In this document: positions 40,001 through 52,375 of the stretch, piece after piece
Layout: every line of letters begins with the position of its first letter
Numbering within the stretch: the stretch's first letter is position 1
NCBI RefSeq assembly: GCF_022539315.1
Contig: NC_066314.1
Location: 42,965,180 to 43,029,179 of the forward strand
Length of the DNA stretch: 64,000 nt
Source: Serinus canaria
Lineage: Eukaryota > Chordata > Aves > Passeriformes > Fringillidae
Reading direction: 5' to 3'
The notes under the pieces: model-generated
Told to the model about the DNA's origin: nothing
What the model saw: the letters and a program-made list of their open reading frames with translations, nothing else
The model's database searches: none
Translations under genes and position numbers: made by a program

Positions 40001-41268
40001 CCCTAATTAACTAGCTAGCATAGTAGCCAACATTCCAGCTGCCTATGAGATTGCAGCACAAAATGGAGTTTCTAGTAGTCAAAAGAAGTAGAAAAATATG
40101 AATCTCTCTTCAGAGCAAGCATTAGAAATTCCCTGGAAAAACCCAAGGATGAAAAAGTTATCTAAGAAGCAAAAAAAACCAACCTGGTTTGCCAGAGCCA
40201 TGCAGCTAAAATATGGCATTTCTTCCAACATGGTGAGGATCACTCCTGTCAGCTTCTTACTAAAAATATTGATGTTACATGAAATTTAAATGGAATTTAA
40301 TTACCTTTTTGTGTGTACTGTCAGACAGGAGTGGTGCAAATATATACCCAGGAGAGTACATCTGACAGTAACTCAGTCCTCTATCCAGCACAGATACACC
40401 TCAAAGCCCTTTCCAAATCCTTGTCCATTTTCACACCTGCAAAATGAAGTTAGATCTCAGTCTTCTTTGCTTTACATGGCTACAGAGATTAGGCAGATAT
40501 CAGAGTAGTTCACCTTCTACCAGTGTAACACAGCAAACAGGCTCTTTTCCTGGGGGTAGAAAAACTCTTAGAAGGGCCTGAGGCAAAACAAAGTGGAGCA
40601 CCTAGAAAATCTTTCACCCTGCACATATACCTGGAGGCTCCCCCAGCAAGAGAAGGAAGGTAATTGCATATTCCCAGGTGCCTCCACTGTGGAGTTAAAG
40701 TGTCATGTGCTGTCCTACCCCTACAATAAAAAGTAGGGGTAAAATAAATTTTCCTTCTATGAGATTAATAACCCCTGCCAGAGAGCAGAGATCTCAAAGG
40801 TTTGCTTGATACAGATTAAGCATATACGCATATATATACACACACATATATGAAAAATGCATTATTCAAATATATTAGGGTAATGAAAACTCCTATCCTA
40901 TGCAGTCAAGAAACAGGAGAGGAAAAATCTCTTGTATTGCTTTTGTATTAACCACCAGGCTGGTGATGACAGTCATGTTTTAGCTGTTCAGCTCATGGCA
41001 AGAGAGCACTTGGTACAGAAGCAAATTCTCCTTGCAGATGCCTCACAACAGTTTGCAAAAGCAGGTAAATGCTAAATATAACAGCAACTTCACAAATACA
41101 GCAACGGAGGAATGGACTAGTTAAGGAACTTAATTTCTTTTCTTTTTCTGTAAGTTACTGGCAGACAAGCACAAAACAAAGTTTCCCCAAATTCACTTCC
41201 AGCCTAAGATTAAGCCAGCCAGCTGCAGGCGTTTGCCATGGTATGCATGAGTATGCATGTAAGTTCCT
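37061..41268. other. Non-coding unique sequence with small simple repeats
   Basis: No gene is supportable. An AT-rich degenerate 'aatactat' minisatellite lies at about 39285-39360. A 9-bp perfect inverted repeat ('tacccctac'/'gtaggggta') with an 8-nt loop is at 40716-40741. A TA/CA-type microsatellite is at about 40825-40856. The longest frame is 107 codons (38726-39049 minus), with no known motif. Confidence 0.65.
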
Positions 41269-41345
41269 TGAAGTTAGATGATTTGCATATAGTCACTGAG
41301 CCACCTAGTAGCAGGACTTTAAAAAGGACATATTTGCAATTCCAT
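41269..41345 (-). mobile_element. MIR-like SINE fragment
   Basis: Read in reverse, the MIR core appears: plus-strand 'gaagttagatgatttgcat', 'atagtcactgagccacctag' and 'tagcaggacttt' match the reverse MIR order gaggttaagtgacttgccc, aaggtcacacagctag and tggcagagccggga. The copy is diverged and lacks both ends. Confidence 0.55.
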
Positions 41346-43027
41346 GCCCTAATAGACCAGGACCGGTCAACAGATCAAGTGTCTCCCATGTTGGTGTCTG
41401 CTTCTCTTTAGAGAGAAATGTTAGGGAAATGTTTAGCAGAAACAGTCAATATTTGTCCTTTGGCAAGTAAAAAATAAAGAAATGTCTTTCTTTTTCTTCA
41501 TATAAACTGTGGCTTGAAGCTTTTATTATTTGTATTGCAGTCACATTACGTTACATACACAAACCAAATGGCTGAGACTCCTGGGATTTTAGATTCCAGT
41601 CAATACAAACTAATTGAAACAATGTGTGCTAGTAAACAGTGTAATGCTACATGGCAATGGGACCTTTGCTTATCATGTAGCTCCACGTGCACAGCAGAAT
41701 TATCCTTTCCACACATTAAAAGGATGCTCTTTCACATAAAGAGCATCTCCTAAGTTCAATTTGAACTTTCACTACTCTTTTTAATGCTAGAGCATTTAGG
41801 AGATGAGTGATTTGCACTTTAGGAACTCAAGTGATCTTCTGGTTTCCCTGAATAACTTTAAAAGAAATGCCACTCTGTTAGAGGCAATCCGAATGCGTGT
41901 GACACTTACTGTACACGAAAGTGTTTCTTGTACAACTGGATGGGCACCATGCCAGCCAAACTCATCCATCAGGCTGTCAACACCTTACCCTTTTTCTGCA
42001 GTGACCTATGTGGAAAATTCTCTTACAAACAGCTGTTCAGATAATAGGCAGACAACAGGTTGTCTTAAACCCCCTTTCAATTGTGCATAAATGTTTGTGA
42101 ATTTCTAGTTCCATCTGCAAGACAAACATGAACATAATGTTCTTTTGAATTACATTTATTATTTGTTTACATTTTATATTTGCAGCAACTCTTCTGGACC
42201 TCCTACCTCCACTGCCAAAAAAAGACTTTTAGTTCACTGACCTTTTCTAGCTGATGTTTTTGTTAGGATGTGAATCCTGCAGATGGAATTCAATTCTTTT
42301 CTACTAGTGCATTTTTTTTCTAAACAGTTCATCAGCAGATGTCAAAAGATAGTTCAGAATCATGTGACAAAAGCTCAGCAATGTGTACTGTGAATGTAAT
42401 GAAGACTTGTATTTCACAAAACTAAATTACTATTTTGTTCTGTAAAGTAGTGTCTTTTCCAAAAGCACTGAAAATAGACAGACTGGAAGTGCCAGAGTAA
42501 CTTAGGACCCTATTCTTTTGGACCTTCAAGAAGACTTGGACCTTACACTACAGGCCAAACTAGTTATACTTTCCCTAATTCCTTGGCTGAAAAATTACTT
42601 CTGAACAAATCTAGGCCTTGGATGGTGCCAAAAGAAATAAATGATTGACAGCTGTAGGTAGAATTTCCTGAATAAATACCTAGATGGCCATGTGTAATCA
42701 TGTTGGATTAGATGTGTGAAGAAAAGTCCTGAGTTGGCCAGCAAAGACACTATTGACCTATTTCTGATGTCACCTTCAGGATGAAATGCACATCTAGGTC
42801 ATTGTGCATACTCTAAAATGTTACCACTTCTCTTCCCTGAATTCAGAGGTAGCTCATTTCCAGATACCAACCAAAACTTGATGAGATAAATCCCCCTATC
42901 AACTCAGTTTTGGAAGTGGGATTTAAGCCTAAAATGTTTTCTCAATCTTTTTGAGAATTAATCTGGTAATTTTTTTGCAGTCTAGCATAGACTCTTAACC
43001 CCATATATAGCTAACCTGGCATATAAG
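41346..43027. other. Non-coding unique sequence
   Basis: No gene or named repeat is recognised. The longest open frame is 41803-42090 (plus, 95 codons), without any known motif. Confidence 0.65.
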
Positions 43028-43069
43028 CAATTTTAATAACAGCAACACCAATTTTAATAACAGCAACAC
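43028..43069 (+). repeat. Exact 21-bp tandem duplication
   Basis: The 21 bases at 43028-43048 (starting 'caattttaataacagc') are repeated without change at 43049-43069. Perfect identity points to a recent duplication by replication slippage. Confidence 0.95.
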
Positions 43070-43235
43070 CTGTCATTCAGAAGTGTGTTCTTAGTTCTCC
43101 AAAAGCTTCACCAGAAGCACCATTTCTTCTTTTTAAAGGTGAAAGCAGAGATGCAGACATATTCTTCATACTACCTGGCAGAAATATTCAGCTATCTACC
43201 TGCTAAATAACTCCTTTAGGAACAATTTACAGCAG

Positions 43236-43300
43236 TTCCTTAAGGTAGCCATATTTAATCCCATTTCAGAAGAAGATATTGTTTGTGAAATTAACTGTGC
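43236..43300 (-). mobile_element. Possible MIR-like SINE fragment
   Basis: Plus-strand 'ccttaaggtagccatattta', 'atcccatttcagaagaag' and 'tttgtgaaattaactg' follow the reverse MIR order (atgaggtaggtactattatt, atccccattttacagatgag, cagagaggttaagtga). The match is moderate and the copy is incomplete. Confidence 0.48.
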
Positions 43301-46300
43301 ATGCAATGAGCCTTGAGAAACTACATTCGAGTTCACAGAGCTCTAGCAGTCCTCAGATTGGATTAGATTGTATCACCTACTAATGTTCAATTGATGATCT
43401 GTAGTAACTTTTTCCTCCTAATGTGACATTTGCTTTTCTGCCAAGAGACATCCTCTTCATTCTTTTATTCATGCACAAAAATGATACAACATTCAGTAAT
43501 TCATACTTCTTACTCTTCCTTACCATTTCAAGTGAGCCCCATGACTGTAGTTCAGTGCACAGAACATTCCTTTACAAAATGTGGGGGCTGGTTTTATTTG
43601 TTTATCCTTTCCTTTACACATTTCCAAAATGTCAGCCCTGACATTTTGTATTTTTTAGTTCTTTGTGGTCTCAAAATTATGGATTGCAAGCTTAGTTAGA
43701 GCTATTATTGAGGGTGAAGTTAATCAAATACAAATGTTTATAAAACAGAGTTTTAAATGCTACAAGCAAAAAACATTTTTCCACTTTTCTTCAGACCTTA
43801 TTCTATTCTCTATAAACACACTTCTATGGCTGATTCTTGTCCCATCAAAAACTTTTCTGACTCTTTTTGGTGCAAAGGTGTAGCAAATGCTAGTGGGAAG
43901 AAGGTTCAGTTCTGGGTGAATTCAAGAAAGTCAAAATCTGCTTAGGTTTCAATTCTCTCAGTGACATGAGGAGTATAATAATAATAATCTCCAGGGAGTC
44001 CCTTTCATTGTTGTCCATACTGATTGCACAGAAAACCCCTGTCAAAAAGATTTATCTCAATAGACACAATTTTTTAAATTCAATTAGAAAAGGTACTGTT
44101 ACAGCATGAACTGATGTTCATATCATTTAAAAAAACCCACAGTCCCATGAAGGGGATGCAGGCAATGCAACCAGAAAGGTCAAACCAGCTACTCATTTTA
44201 CATGGAAGCCATAGAGATGAAACTGGGGGAATATTGAAGAAATTCAATAGATATGCCAGAATAACTGATACTGCTTGAATAAATTAATAACCACCCTCAT
44301 TTTTTTCACTGTCTTGTTCAAAGAGTCCTACAGGATATAAATTCCCCTAGTCTAAGGAACACAAAGAACACATATATCTATTCCATAAAACACATATTGT
44401 ATAGATCACAAAATAATTTTTCGATTCCCATTCAAACAAAAGAAGACCAATTTCTGCCTGATTCTACAACTGTTTTACTGCTCAAAATGGCTGCGAGTGC
44501 AATACATGGCTTGGTGTATGTATATATAATACACACACAACCTGTTTAAAGGCCTAGAAAACCTCAGTGTACAATATCACACTAAAATTAATTTAAAATT
44601 TCAGACATCCATGAGCAGCTTTATATTTGTATACTTTGTGTTCATGGAGTTGGCCAACACGTGGATACTCCTTTCTAGTTCACCCAGAACATTTTACTCA
44701 TGCTAAAAAATGGTATTTCGTTTCATGCCTAGAAAATACACTTTTGGTTAAAATCATAAAAAGAGGAAAATTTCCAAATCACAATGCCTTTTCAAAACCC
44801 AATTTTTAAATTTTCCAAGTTACAAAATGAAATATGCTAAATTGCCATTATTTTCCTTTTGAAATGGGAAAATCTTTTAGCATAGGACCTAAAAATTATT
44901 ACCTTGATGCCTCCTAAAACTGCATTTTTTGGCAGTTTTGGTATTCACAAAAATGATCACAGCCTATAAGTTAACATCCCATACACAGGATTGCCACAGT
45001 CTACTTTAGCACCCAGAAATAAGAAAACAGTCACAAAACTTTTAAATCATCTATAATAATATCTGACATAATAGGAAAAAAATAGCATGTTTGTATTATT
45101 TCTTCACACCTATCCCAAAAGAAGTGCTCATAGAGAATGAATATACTATTAGGAAATGCTATTCATCATGCTTTATTAAAAACTAATAATGAGTTAAGTG
45201 ATAGCACAGTGAAATCTTTGGCAAAGTTTTTCCTAAACAGGATTTATATTGTTTAGTAAAATAAAAATATAATACAAGCATAGCAATCAAATTATAGCAA
45301 GGGATAGTGTAGGAGAACCCATAACTTTGAAATTATTTTTGTTCTTTGTGAGAAAGATGTTTTTGGGAATATCCTCCAGCTTTGTTGTCAAGGAGTTTGG
45401 ATTGCTTTGCAACACAATGTGTATGATACTGGGGGTTTTGGTGCACTGCTGATATCCCTTACAAAAATGCAGCCCCAGTGCTCAAGCTCTGAGGAAGTGG
45501 TACCAGTATTACTTAAGACTCACTCTTGTTCCTTGCTTAAGTTAACCCAATATATTATCATTTAGGAGAAAAGCCTCTTCAGTGCCTAATAAACAAGGGT
45601 GAGTTTAAAAAAAAACAACATAGCTTTCAATTTGAAAAGGAACTTTTACCTGCTTTATATAAATACTGAGAAAGTATTTATCTAGGCTAAATATCCTTCA
45701 GTCTTCTTCAGCTGCACTACAGATTTGTATTTATATCATGATACGAAAATACAAGATTGGAGTAAATATTAAACAGAAAATATGGAGGCTAAATCCACTT
45801 GTACTTACCAGAGAGAGGTTTTAAATCCTCTCAAAAAATGGTGTGCTTTGTTCCTGTCCCACTAAAGGAAGTTCAGTAATTGGCATGTTGTTGGTACCAA
45901 TTGCCATGTTAACTAGAAGTTTTAAAATTAGACTAGATCAGAAAATAAAACTGACATAACGAAGATACCTTGAAATTGCAAGGAGATAAGGACTCTGTGA
46001 TCTACCCAATGTTAATGATTGAAGGGACATAATATTTAAAATAAGAGCACTGCAAAGGATTTGAATGTTCTAGTGCTGCGAGACATGTCACAGACACTGA
46101 GTACAACCATGACTATTTTAATTCTTCTGACCTCAGTGACCCATTCAAGTATCACTGAGGAGGACATCTCTGAGGGTGTCCTCACCTTCATCATGTGCCC
46201 AGTCTCTCACAGAACTCACTGGCATGATTTCCTTCCTACCGCAATGTCCAGTTTGTTTTTCCAAGCTGCCTCTTCTCAGATTGCAGTAACTGACAAACCT

Positions 46301-47789
46301 TGCCCTGGGTAATTTTGTTTGCTGGATATGCTCTCTCCAGGACAGTTTTCACTAGGAACCTTTCCAAGGATGTGTCACCCTGAGTTTGCCTTGGATGTAG
46401 ATGTTAGGTAACTATTTAAATCACACCACCACAGCTGCTTATTCCTGTATCAGATTAATGAACACTGCGCACCCTATCAGAGCACTATATCAATTCAAAA
46501 TAAAAGAGAACTTGATCAACAAGATAATCATAAAGCAGAATTTTTTTCAGTGTTATAAAAGGGCAATTAGGAGAAAAATGATCAATGCTTTTAACTAAGC
46601 AAGGAGAAAAGAATTTGAACAATCTGTATGATTAGAGAGCCAGTTTCAAACCCATACAGGCAGACTGGTACAAACCTCTCCATGAACATCAGTGAGCAAT
46701 TGAAACCTGTCTCCCAGACAAAGATGGAAACTTCAAGATTACCCTTACTACAAAACCATACTCTTTTAATAAACTTAGTTAATTTTAAACTTCATCTTAC
46801 ACTTAAAGGGCAGTTCTATTCACATTTTTACCCATAAGGAAATCAACAGTAACGTTTTCCAGAGTCCTTATCCTTGGTCAACTGTTTTTTGTTCTTATTT
46901 GTTCTGTACAACTACCTGTATAGAACTGTTGTTTAATACCCTATCATCTGAACAATCAGAACTTCAAATATGGAATGGCAATGGTTTTCAACTTGAATTA
47001 ACTTCATTGATAAATTTATGGTCAGCCTCACATGGATTACCACAGTACAGCTGAAAGAAAAGAGTAAACAGCAGCACAAGTACAGGAACAATTGGTTCAC
47101 CACTTAGACAAGAGCTGAAGGTAAATAAAGATGTTTCTAGTGCTCTGTCTGTAGGCTAATGACAAAAGATCTTCACTGAAACAACACAGTTGTTCTCTTC
47201 TACCCTTTTTTCTGTCATGCCAGCAAAAGTATCTGTGGGGTTACACTGAACAGCAGATCAAAGAGCTGATCTGCATCAGGAGTAGCACTTTCACTCTGAC
47301 AGGGTTTTTAGCACCACCAGGAAAGGCAGAGTACTCCCATAAAGCTGTGTTTTCATCAATATCCCTGTCTCATCAAATCATGCCCTCATTTCTGAGTATC
47401 AATGGACTTTCATGCAAAGGTCACATCTCACCATTTGTCTTTAATATGCAATAAATAAATAATTAATAAATAATTAATAAATAATTCCAATAAATAAATT
47501 GGAATCAATATTATGGTAAAAATAGTTAACTGAGGAATGACATCCTCTATCCACAGAACAAGTTTAATGTCTCCTGTAGACATGTCCAGTTTTTATTTCC
47601 CTTGTAAAATCACCAATACAAACACTGTTCATAAAAGGGCTCTGGTAACTTCATAAGTGGTCGTGAGATTATTTAGCCTCTGTACCTAAGAACCAGTTTA
47701 AAGCTACATATTCACTTGGAGCAGCATTGAGCAAAGACTAGGCACTGCATTTCAGTTATTCATTTAAACTAGTGTTAGTTAACCACAAG
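43301..47789. other. Non-coding AT-rich sequence with simple repeats
   Basis: No gene is supportable. Simple repeats are ATA triplets at about 43976-43987, a TA/CA microsatellite at about 44515-44540, and an AATAAT/AAATAATT minisatellite at 47450-47500. Open frames are below 90 codons. Confidence 0.65.
47450..47500 (+). repeat. AT-only minisatellite (AATA/AATTAATA units)
   Basis: Repeated 'aataaataattaat' units occupy the segment with almost no G or C, ending in 'ccaataaataaattgg'. It is a simple low-complexity repeat. Confidence 0.85.
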
Positions 47790-47865
47790 TTTAATGCTTC
47801 CATTTTACGGACAAGTGGCTGAGTCTCCATGAGTGAAAAAATCCTAGTTACATCCACACAATCCT
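47790..47865 (-). mobile_element. Possible MIR-like SINE fragment
   Basis: Plus-strand 'atgcttccattttacggac', 'aagtggctgagtctccatga' and 'gttacatccacac' follow the reverse MIR order (tccccattttacagatgag, aaactgaggcacagagagg, aaggtcacac). It is short and diverged. Confidence 0.42.
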
Positions 47866-50800
47866 AATTCAGTTCAGCATACCACACTTAGTTTGCTTGA
47901 AATGAAAGAAAGAAATTACACTGCCAGATGTACTATGAATTTAGTACAACTGGTCCATTGGTGATGGTCCCTAGGGTGCAAAGAGAGATCATCAAATCTA
48001 GGACAAGATCAACATGCAGAATGTGTGAAATCCACACTGCTGTCCACCAGTCTGTGTTATTAGCTGGACATTGGAATTGAAATAAGAAATTAATTATTTT
48101 CTATGCAATGATAATATAGAGAATCATTCTATAAGCAAATCTAAATTTAATCTTTCCACTAATTATCTTTGTTTTTAAAGGGGAAAATCCCCCATTTAAG
48201 TAACAATCTCCATTTGTTATTTCACACTCAACTCTACATTTCTTTCAAAGCCCTACAGCTAGTTATAAATACAGCGCTTCAGGTTCTCAGTACCAAGACT
48301 TCACCGAACCTCTAAATCTCCTGATTTTTACATGCTGATACAGAAAGACAAGGGCTATCCTTCTGTCTCATGCTGACACCTCAGTTTCATTAATCAGGGG
48401 ATTTCGGCTGTGTAAGTCTTCTCTGCCCTCTGAGTCAGTCATTTGTTTTGTTTAGCACTGGTACTCTTTCCTACCCCATATGCAATGACACAATTATTTG
48501 CACAGGGTTTCCAGAGGTACACTGAGCTAAACTAATAGGTCCCTGAAAATATGAGCAGGAGGTCATGCTTCTGCTCTTTATCTCCTGCTAGCTCTGGTAC
48601 TCACCAGACCCTCATTAGAGATAATTTAGTGTGCTAAAATGGCAGAGTAAAAAACAAGGGTGGATAGTTTTCCACTACTCTACCTAGTGAGCTACATCAG
48701 CTCAGGAAGGGTTTGACAAATATTGAAACTGTTGTCCAGGTAGGGGAGAGAGCCAGTGCAAAGCACAGCTCAGCTCAGGGAAGAAGTCCAAAACCTTTCC
48801 CCTTCCACAGAAGATGGTACCTTCTCCTGATCCCTTTTCGTTTGCATTATTTTTAACCTTATCTGTTGCCTGATCCAGTTCACAGTCCCCCAAACAGTTG
48901 TGTCAACAACTGAGTGAGTGACAGCCTGAGTGTAGAATTTCTTCCATCAGTTTCTCTCCAAAGGCCACATGACGTCTGAGCAGTGTTTTGCTTCAGACAT
49001 GTTTATTAGGTTGCTTTAAATCAGACCATGCGTGGAGGTGTTACCAGGCATGAAAGATGAGAATCTGGTGCATTCAGCTTTTATAAAGGTTCTTCTAGTC
49101 CACTCTGCTCTACCACAACAGGAAAATAATATCAAGTATGGAGGGCAGGTGTGGTATATTCCACCTTTGTTCTCACCTTCTTCTTCTTACTTAACAGGGT
49201 TAGTCTCCACAGAAACTAGAGATAAGCTTGCACCCCTCATTATCCCTAATAAAGCTTCATAACTACTCACCTGGCTATAAATGATTTGCACTGAAGCTGC
49301 TAAGAAAATTCAGAGTTTATCTCATGAATTTTTTAGAATTAGATAAATCTGATCAGCAAGAGATAAATTACCAATAAGCTGACTCCTACACTTGTTTAAG
49401 AGCTACTCAGCTCCAGGAATGCATTTCAGAAAAGCACTTACAGCTATCAGGAAATCATATCTAGTGATAGGCTGCATTTCACAGTAGCAAGGTAAGTTTG
49501 ATGCTGTACTTTGGTTGATCATCAAAGCTGCAGAATTACAGGGGTAAATTTACCTGACTAGGATCTTCTGTGACTACAAGACTTCAGAATAGGATGCTTC
49601 AGACCAAGTGCAGCTGAGTTTGGGTGGCAACTCAACTGACATTTAGGAAAATGCCTCTAAGATCAGCCATCAGGACTCCAGTTGTACATTCTGCAAAACT
49701 TTCTCTCCATTAGATTTATCAGCTTTGTGCAGTGGCTAGACAAAGAGGTTCATAACTCCACACTGACATGTAGTTAACTATTAGAGTGTGGTCTGTGACA
49801 TTTGTTAATCTGTTTCCAAATACAGCAAAGGGTTTATTTAGTGCTAATTACCTCACTGATGCCCCTTGCTCAATGTTGGGAGAAATTTCAGGTTAGTCTG
49901 GAAAACACTAGGCATTTGCATTCCCACAAGGTGAAACGCTGAGCCATGGATCATGGACCCAGTGTGTTCAGCAGAATCAAATCTCTACTCGGCACTTCTA
50001 AACTACCCATCTCCCATCAAGCTGCAACATGCTGCCAGTGGCAAGTAGAGTTTCCACCTTTCAAAGGCAGAAGGAGAGCAAGAAAATGAAATGAAAGGTG
50101 GACTTCCCTACAGATACAATTACAGTGCTTAGTTTCATCTCCAACCTGTTGAAAGCAGAGCAAAAGTATAAATATACAGAAGAAATCTGCTGTCAAAAAC
50201 TTCAATGCACTAAAAGATCAGTAGATGTTCATGTAAAGCCTGTAATTTCATTTATTCAAAGTATTCTCACTTAAACATTTATTGCCACAAGTGTAAAGGT
50301 CTCTGTGAGATTAATGTGAATATCATTTTTGAAAAGAAGAACTAATGGCCTGCGTCTGAGATTGTCAAGCAGAGAGCCACAGTTTAATCTAAGCTCTATT
50401 GCTACATTTTCCCCATTTCACTTTCTCTGACTTGTAAAACCTTAGCATACCTGGATCTACAAAGAGCCAAAATCACCTGAAAATTCAGGCTGAGTACTCA
50501 AATACACTGTACAAATTGATCCTTTCAAAGCAAGGTAGGGATTGGTATTATTGAGTAACTTGGCTACATAAAATTCTCAAGCAAGTCTCATTGCTACGAA
50601 AATTTTAGAAAAAGGTTAGTGAAACATTTGAAGAGTAAACTGAAAAAAAAAGAAAAAAAATGAGTCTTATACTGAGACTGAGTCCTCCAGATCCCTGACT
50701 GCCCAGCTCAGAGGGCACAGCAACAGCTGAGGTGCAGCTGTCACTCAACAAAGTGATCAAAACATACATTGATAGCAGACCCCATGTGACCCTTACACTT

Positions 50801-52217
50801 TAGCCTTTCAGGGTTTCACAGATTTTAATGCACATGGATGTGGGATTTCTGAGAAGCTGAGAATATTATCAGATATTCATTCAACTGGGAGATCTATATA
50901 TCTATGTCTAATCTCTATCTATATCATCTATATCTAAATATAGATATAAATATAGCTATTGATATGGCTATTTCACTTCCTGGTCTGCTTTATCTTTCAG
51001 GTGGAGGTGCTGATCCTCCCCTTTCCTGTCCTTAACCCACCCCTGCTTTAGCTCCTTTAAAGCAATAAAGCCAGTCCAATAAGCTTCCTTACTGCTTAGT
51101 GCCTCTGGGAACATTTTAGTTAGACTTGCAAATGTTGCTAAACGTGATGCTCGACTCTCACAGGAATTTTCCTCACTAAATTACTGATATTCATCCAGCT
51201 GACATTCTTCAGCAGAATTCCAACACAGCTATAGTGGCCAATGATCCTGAGGAAACAGTAGCAAACCATTTCTCTAGGCAGTGTAAAATTCACAGTCACA
51301 GCCATCCAAACAAAAAAGCCAGCATCATCACAAGGATATAGCGAATAAGCAGCCTGACATCCACCTAATAACTGCAAGGAATGGTATCCAGAAAAAGCAT
51401 GACTTGGGTCAGACATCTATATGCCTAAGAGATCAGGGAGCAAGAAAGCATTTTATACTACTTAGCCCAGACTAAAAAAAGGACATTCCTAAGAGTACAC
51501 TTGCTATTTTCTACTCTTTGATCCTACGAACAGTATCCAGTGGGATGATGGTGTTAAAAAAGTGTGGCTGTTGTTCTCCTCTACTATCTCAGCTCATAAT
51601 ACTCTGGCACTGGCAAGCACTGTGTGCAGAAGGAGGAGCAGAGGCTGGATACCAAAAAAACTTTCAGAGTTTACAGTTTTCCCCTTTCTGCAATTTAAAA
51701 AGAAACGCAGGAAAGTGCACCTTTATTTGTTGCTGCCAATTAACAAACCCTACTTTTTCATCATACAGTACAATAGCTCTGTGGTAACTCCAGAGAAAAT
51801 TCACAGTTGTTGTTCATAAAAATACTTTTGGGGTTTTTTTGGTCTATATAGTCACTGAAATTAACCAGGTATGTTCTGGACCTTTTCACCTATTTGCCAC
51901 TGAATAAGTAGCAATCACACATAGATTATTAAAAATTTTGCATAAGGTTCAGTTTTGTTTTGTCAGAGATTTGCAAAACTTTTGTCAAAATCACGTTACT
52001 CCTGGTTTGACTGGATATAGTGATGTTTTCACAAGGGCAAAGTTTAGATGGACAAAGAGATAAAAATATAAGGTCACTTAAGTGAGGCAATCTGAGCTGG
52101 ACTGTACATTTTGAATGTACAAATCTGTAGACTTTTTACAAGGCTTTCCCCTTAGCCCTACACAACTCTTCAGAGAGTATCAGCTGGTGACTGCAGCACA
52201 GACCAGAGTCAGCTTTT
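47866..52217. other. Non-coding unique sequence with a TATC-type microsatellite
   Basis: No gene is supportable. Open frames do not exceed 92 codons. A degenerate (TATC/ATCTAT) microsatellite occupies about 50891-50970, and an A-rich tract 50642-50661. Confidence 0.65.
50891..50970 (+). repeat. Degenerate TATC/ATAG microsatellite
   Basis: The segment alternates 'gatctatatatctatg', 'ctctatctatatcatc' and 'taaatatagatataaatata', an imperfect tetranucleotide repeat with short self-complementary parts. Confidence 0.85.
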
Positions 52218-52375
52218 ATTTTTGGCTTGGATACAGATTTGTTGTGTGACCTTGATCAAGCAGTTTAACCTCTGCATTTCCTTATTAGTAAACAGGAATA
52301 ATCACCATCCCTGACCTCACAGGCTTAATTCATGAATACCTGTAAAGAGCCCTGAGATCCTTGCCTGTATGTTGC
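52218..52375 (+). mobile_element. MIR SINE, best-preserved copy
   Basis: About 150 bp follow the MIR consensus in order: 'ttgtgtgaccttgatcaag', 'cagtttaacctctgcatttc', 'cttattagtaaacaggaata', 'atcaccatccctgacctcac', 'aggcttaattcatgaatacc' and 'tgtaaagagccctgagatcc'. These correspond to the MIR blocks for tgtgtgaccttgggcaag, cacttaacctctctgagcct, catctgtaaaatggggata, atagtacctacctcatagg, gaggattaaatgag and tgtaaagcgcttagc. This covers the CORE and part of the 3' region. The length of continuous collinear similarity makes chance unlikely. Confidence 0.82.

Noticed and set aside
40716..40741. 9-bp hairpin with AATAAA in the loop, considered as a polyadenylation or terminator structure
   Set aside because: There is no upstream gene, and a 9-bp stem with an 8-nt loop is within what chance can give in 64 kb.
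46061..46312. 83-codon frame with a hydrophobic start, considered as a secreted peptide
   Set aside because: The hydrophobic segment is short and the rest has no cysteine pattern or family similarity. It is likely chance.
50330..50430. Possible eighth MIR-like fragment
   Set aside because: Only scattered short blocks (such as 'ttccccatttcac') match, and the order is not convincing.
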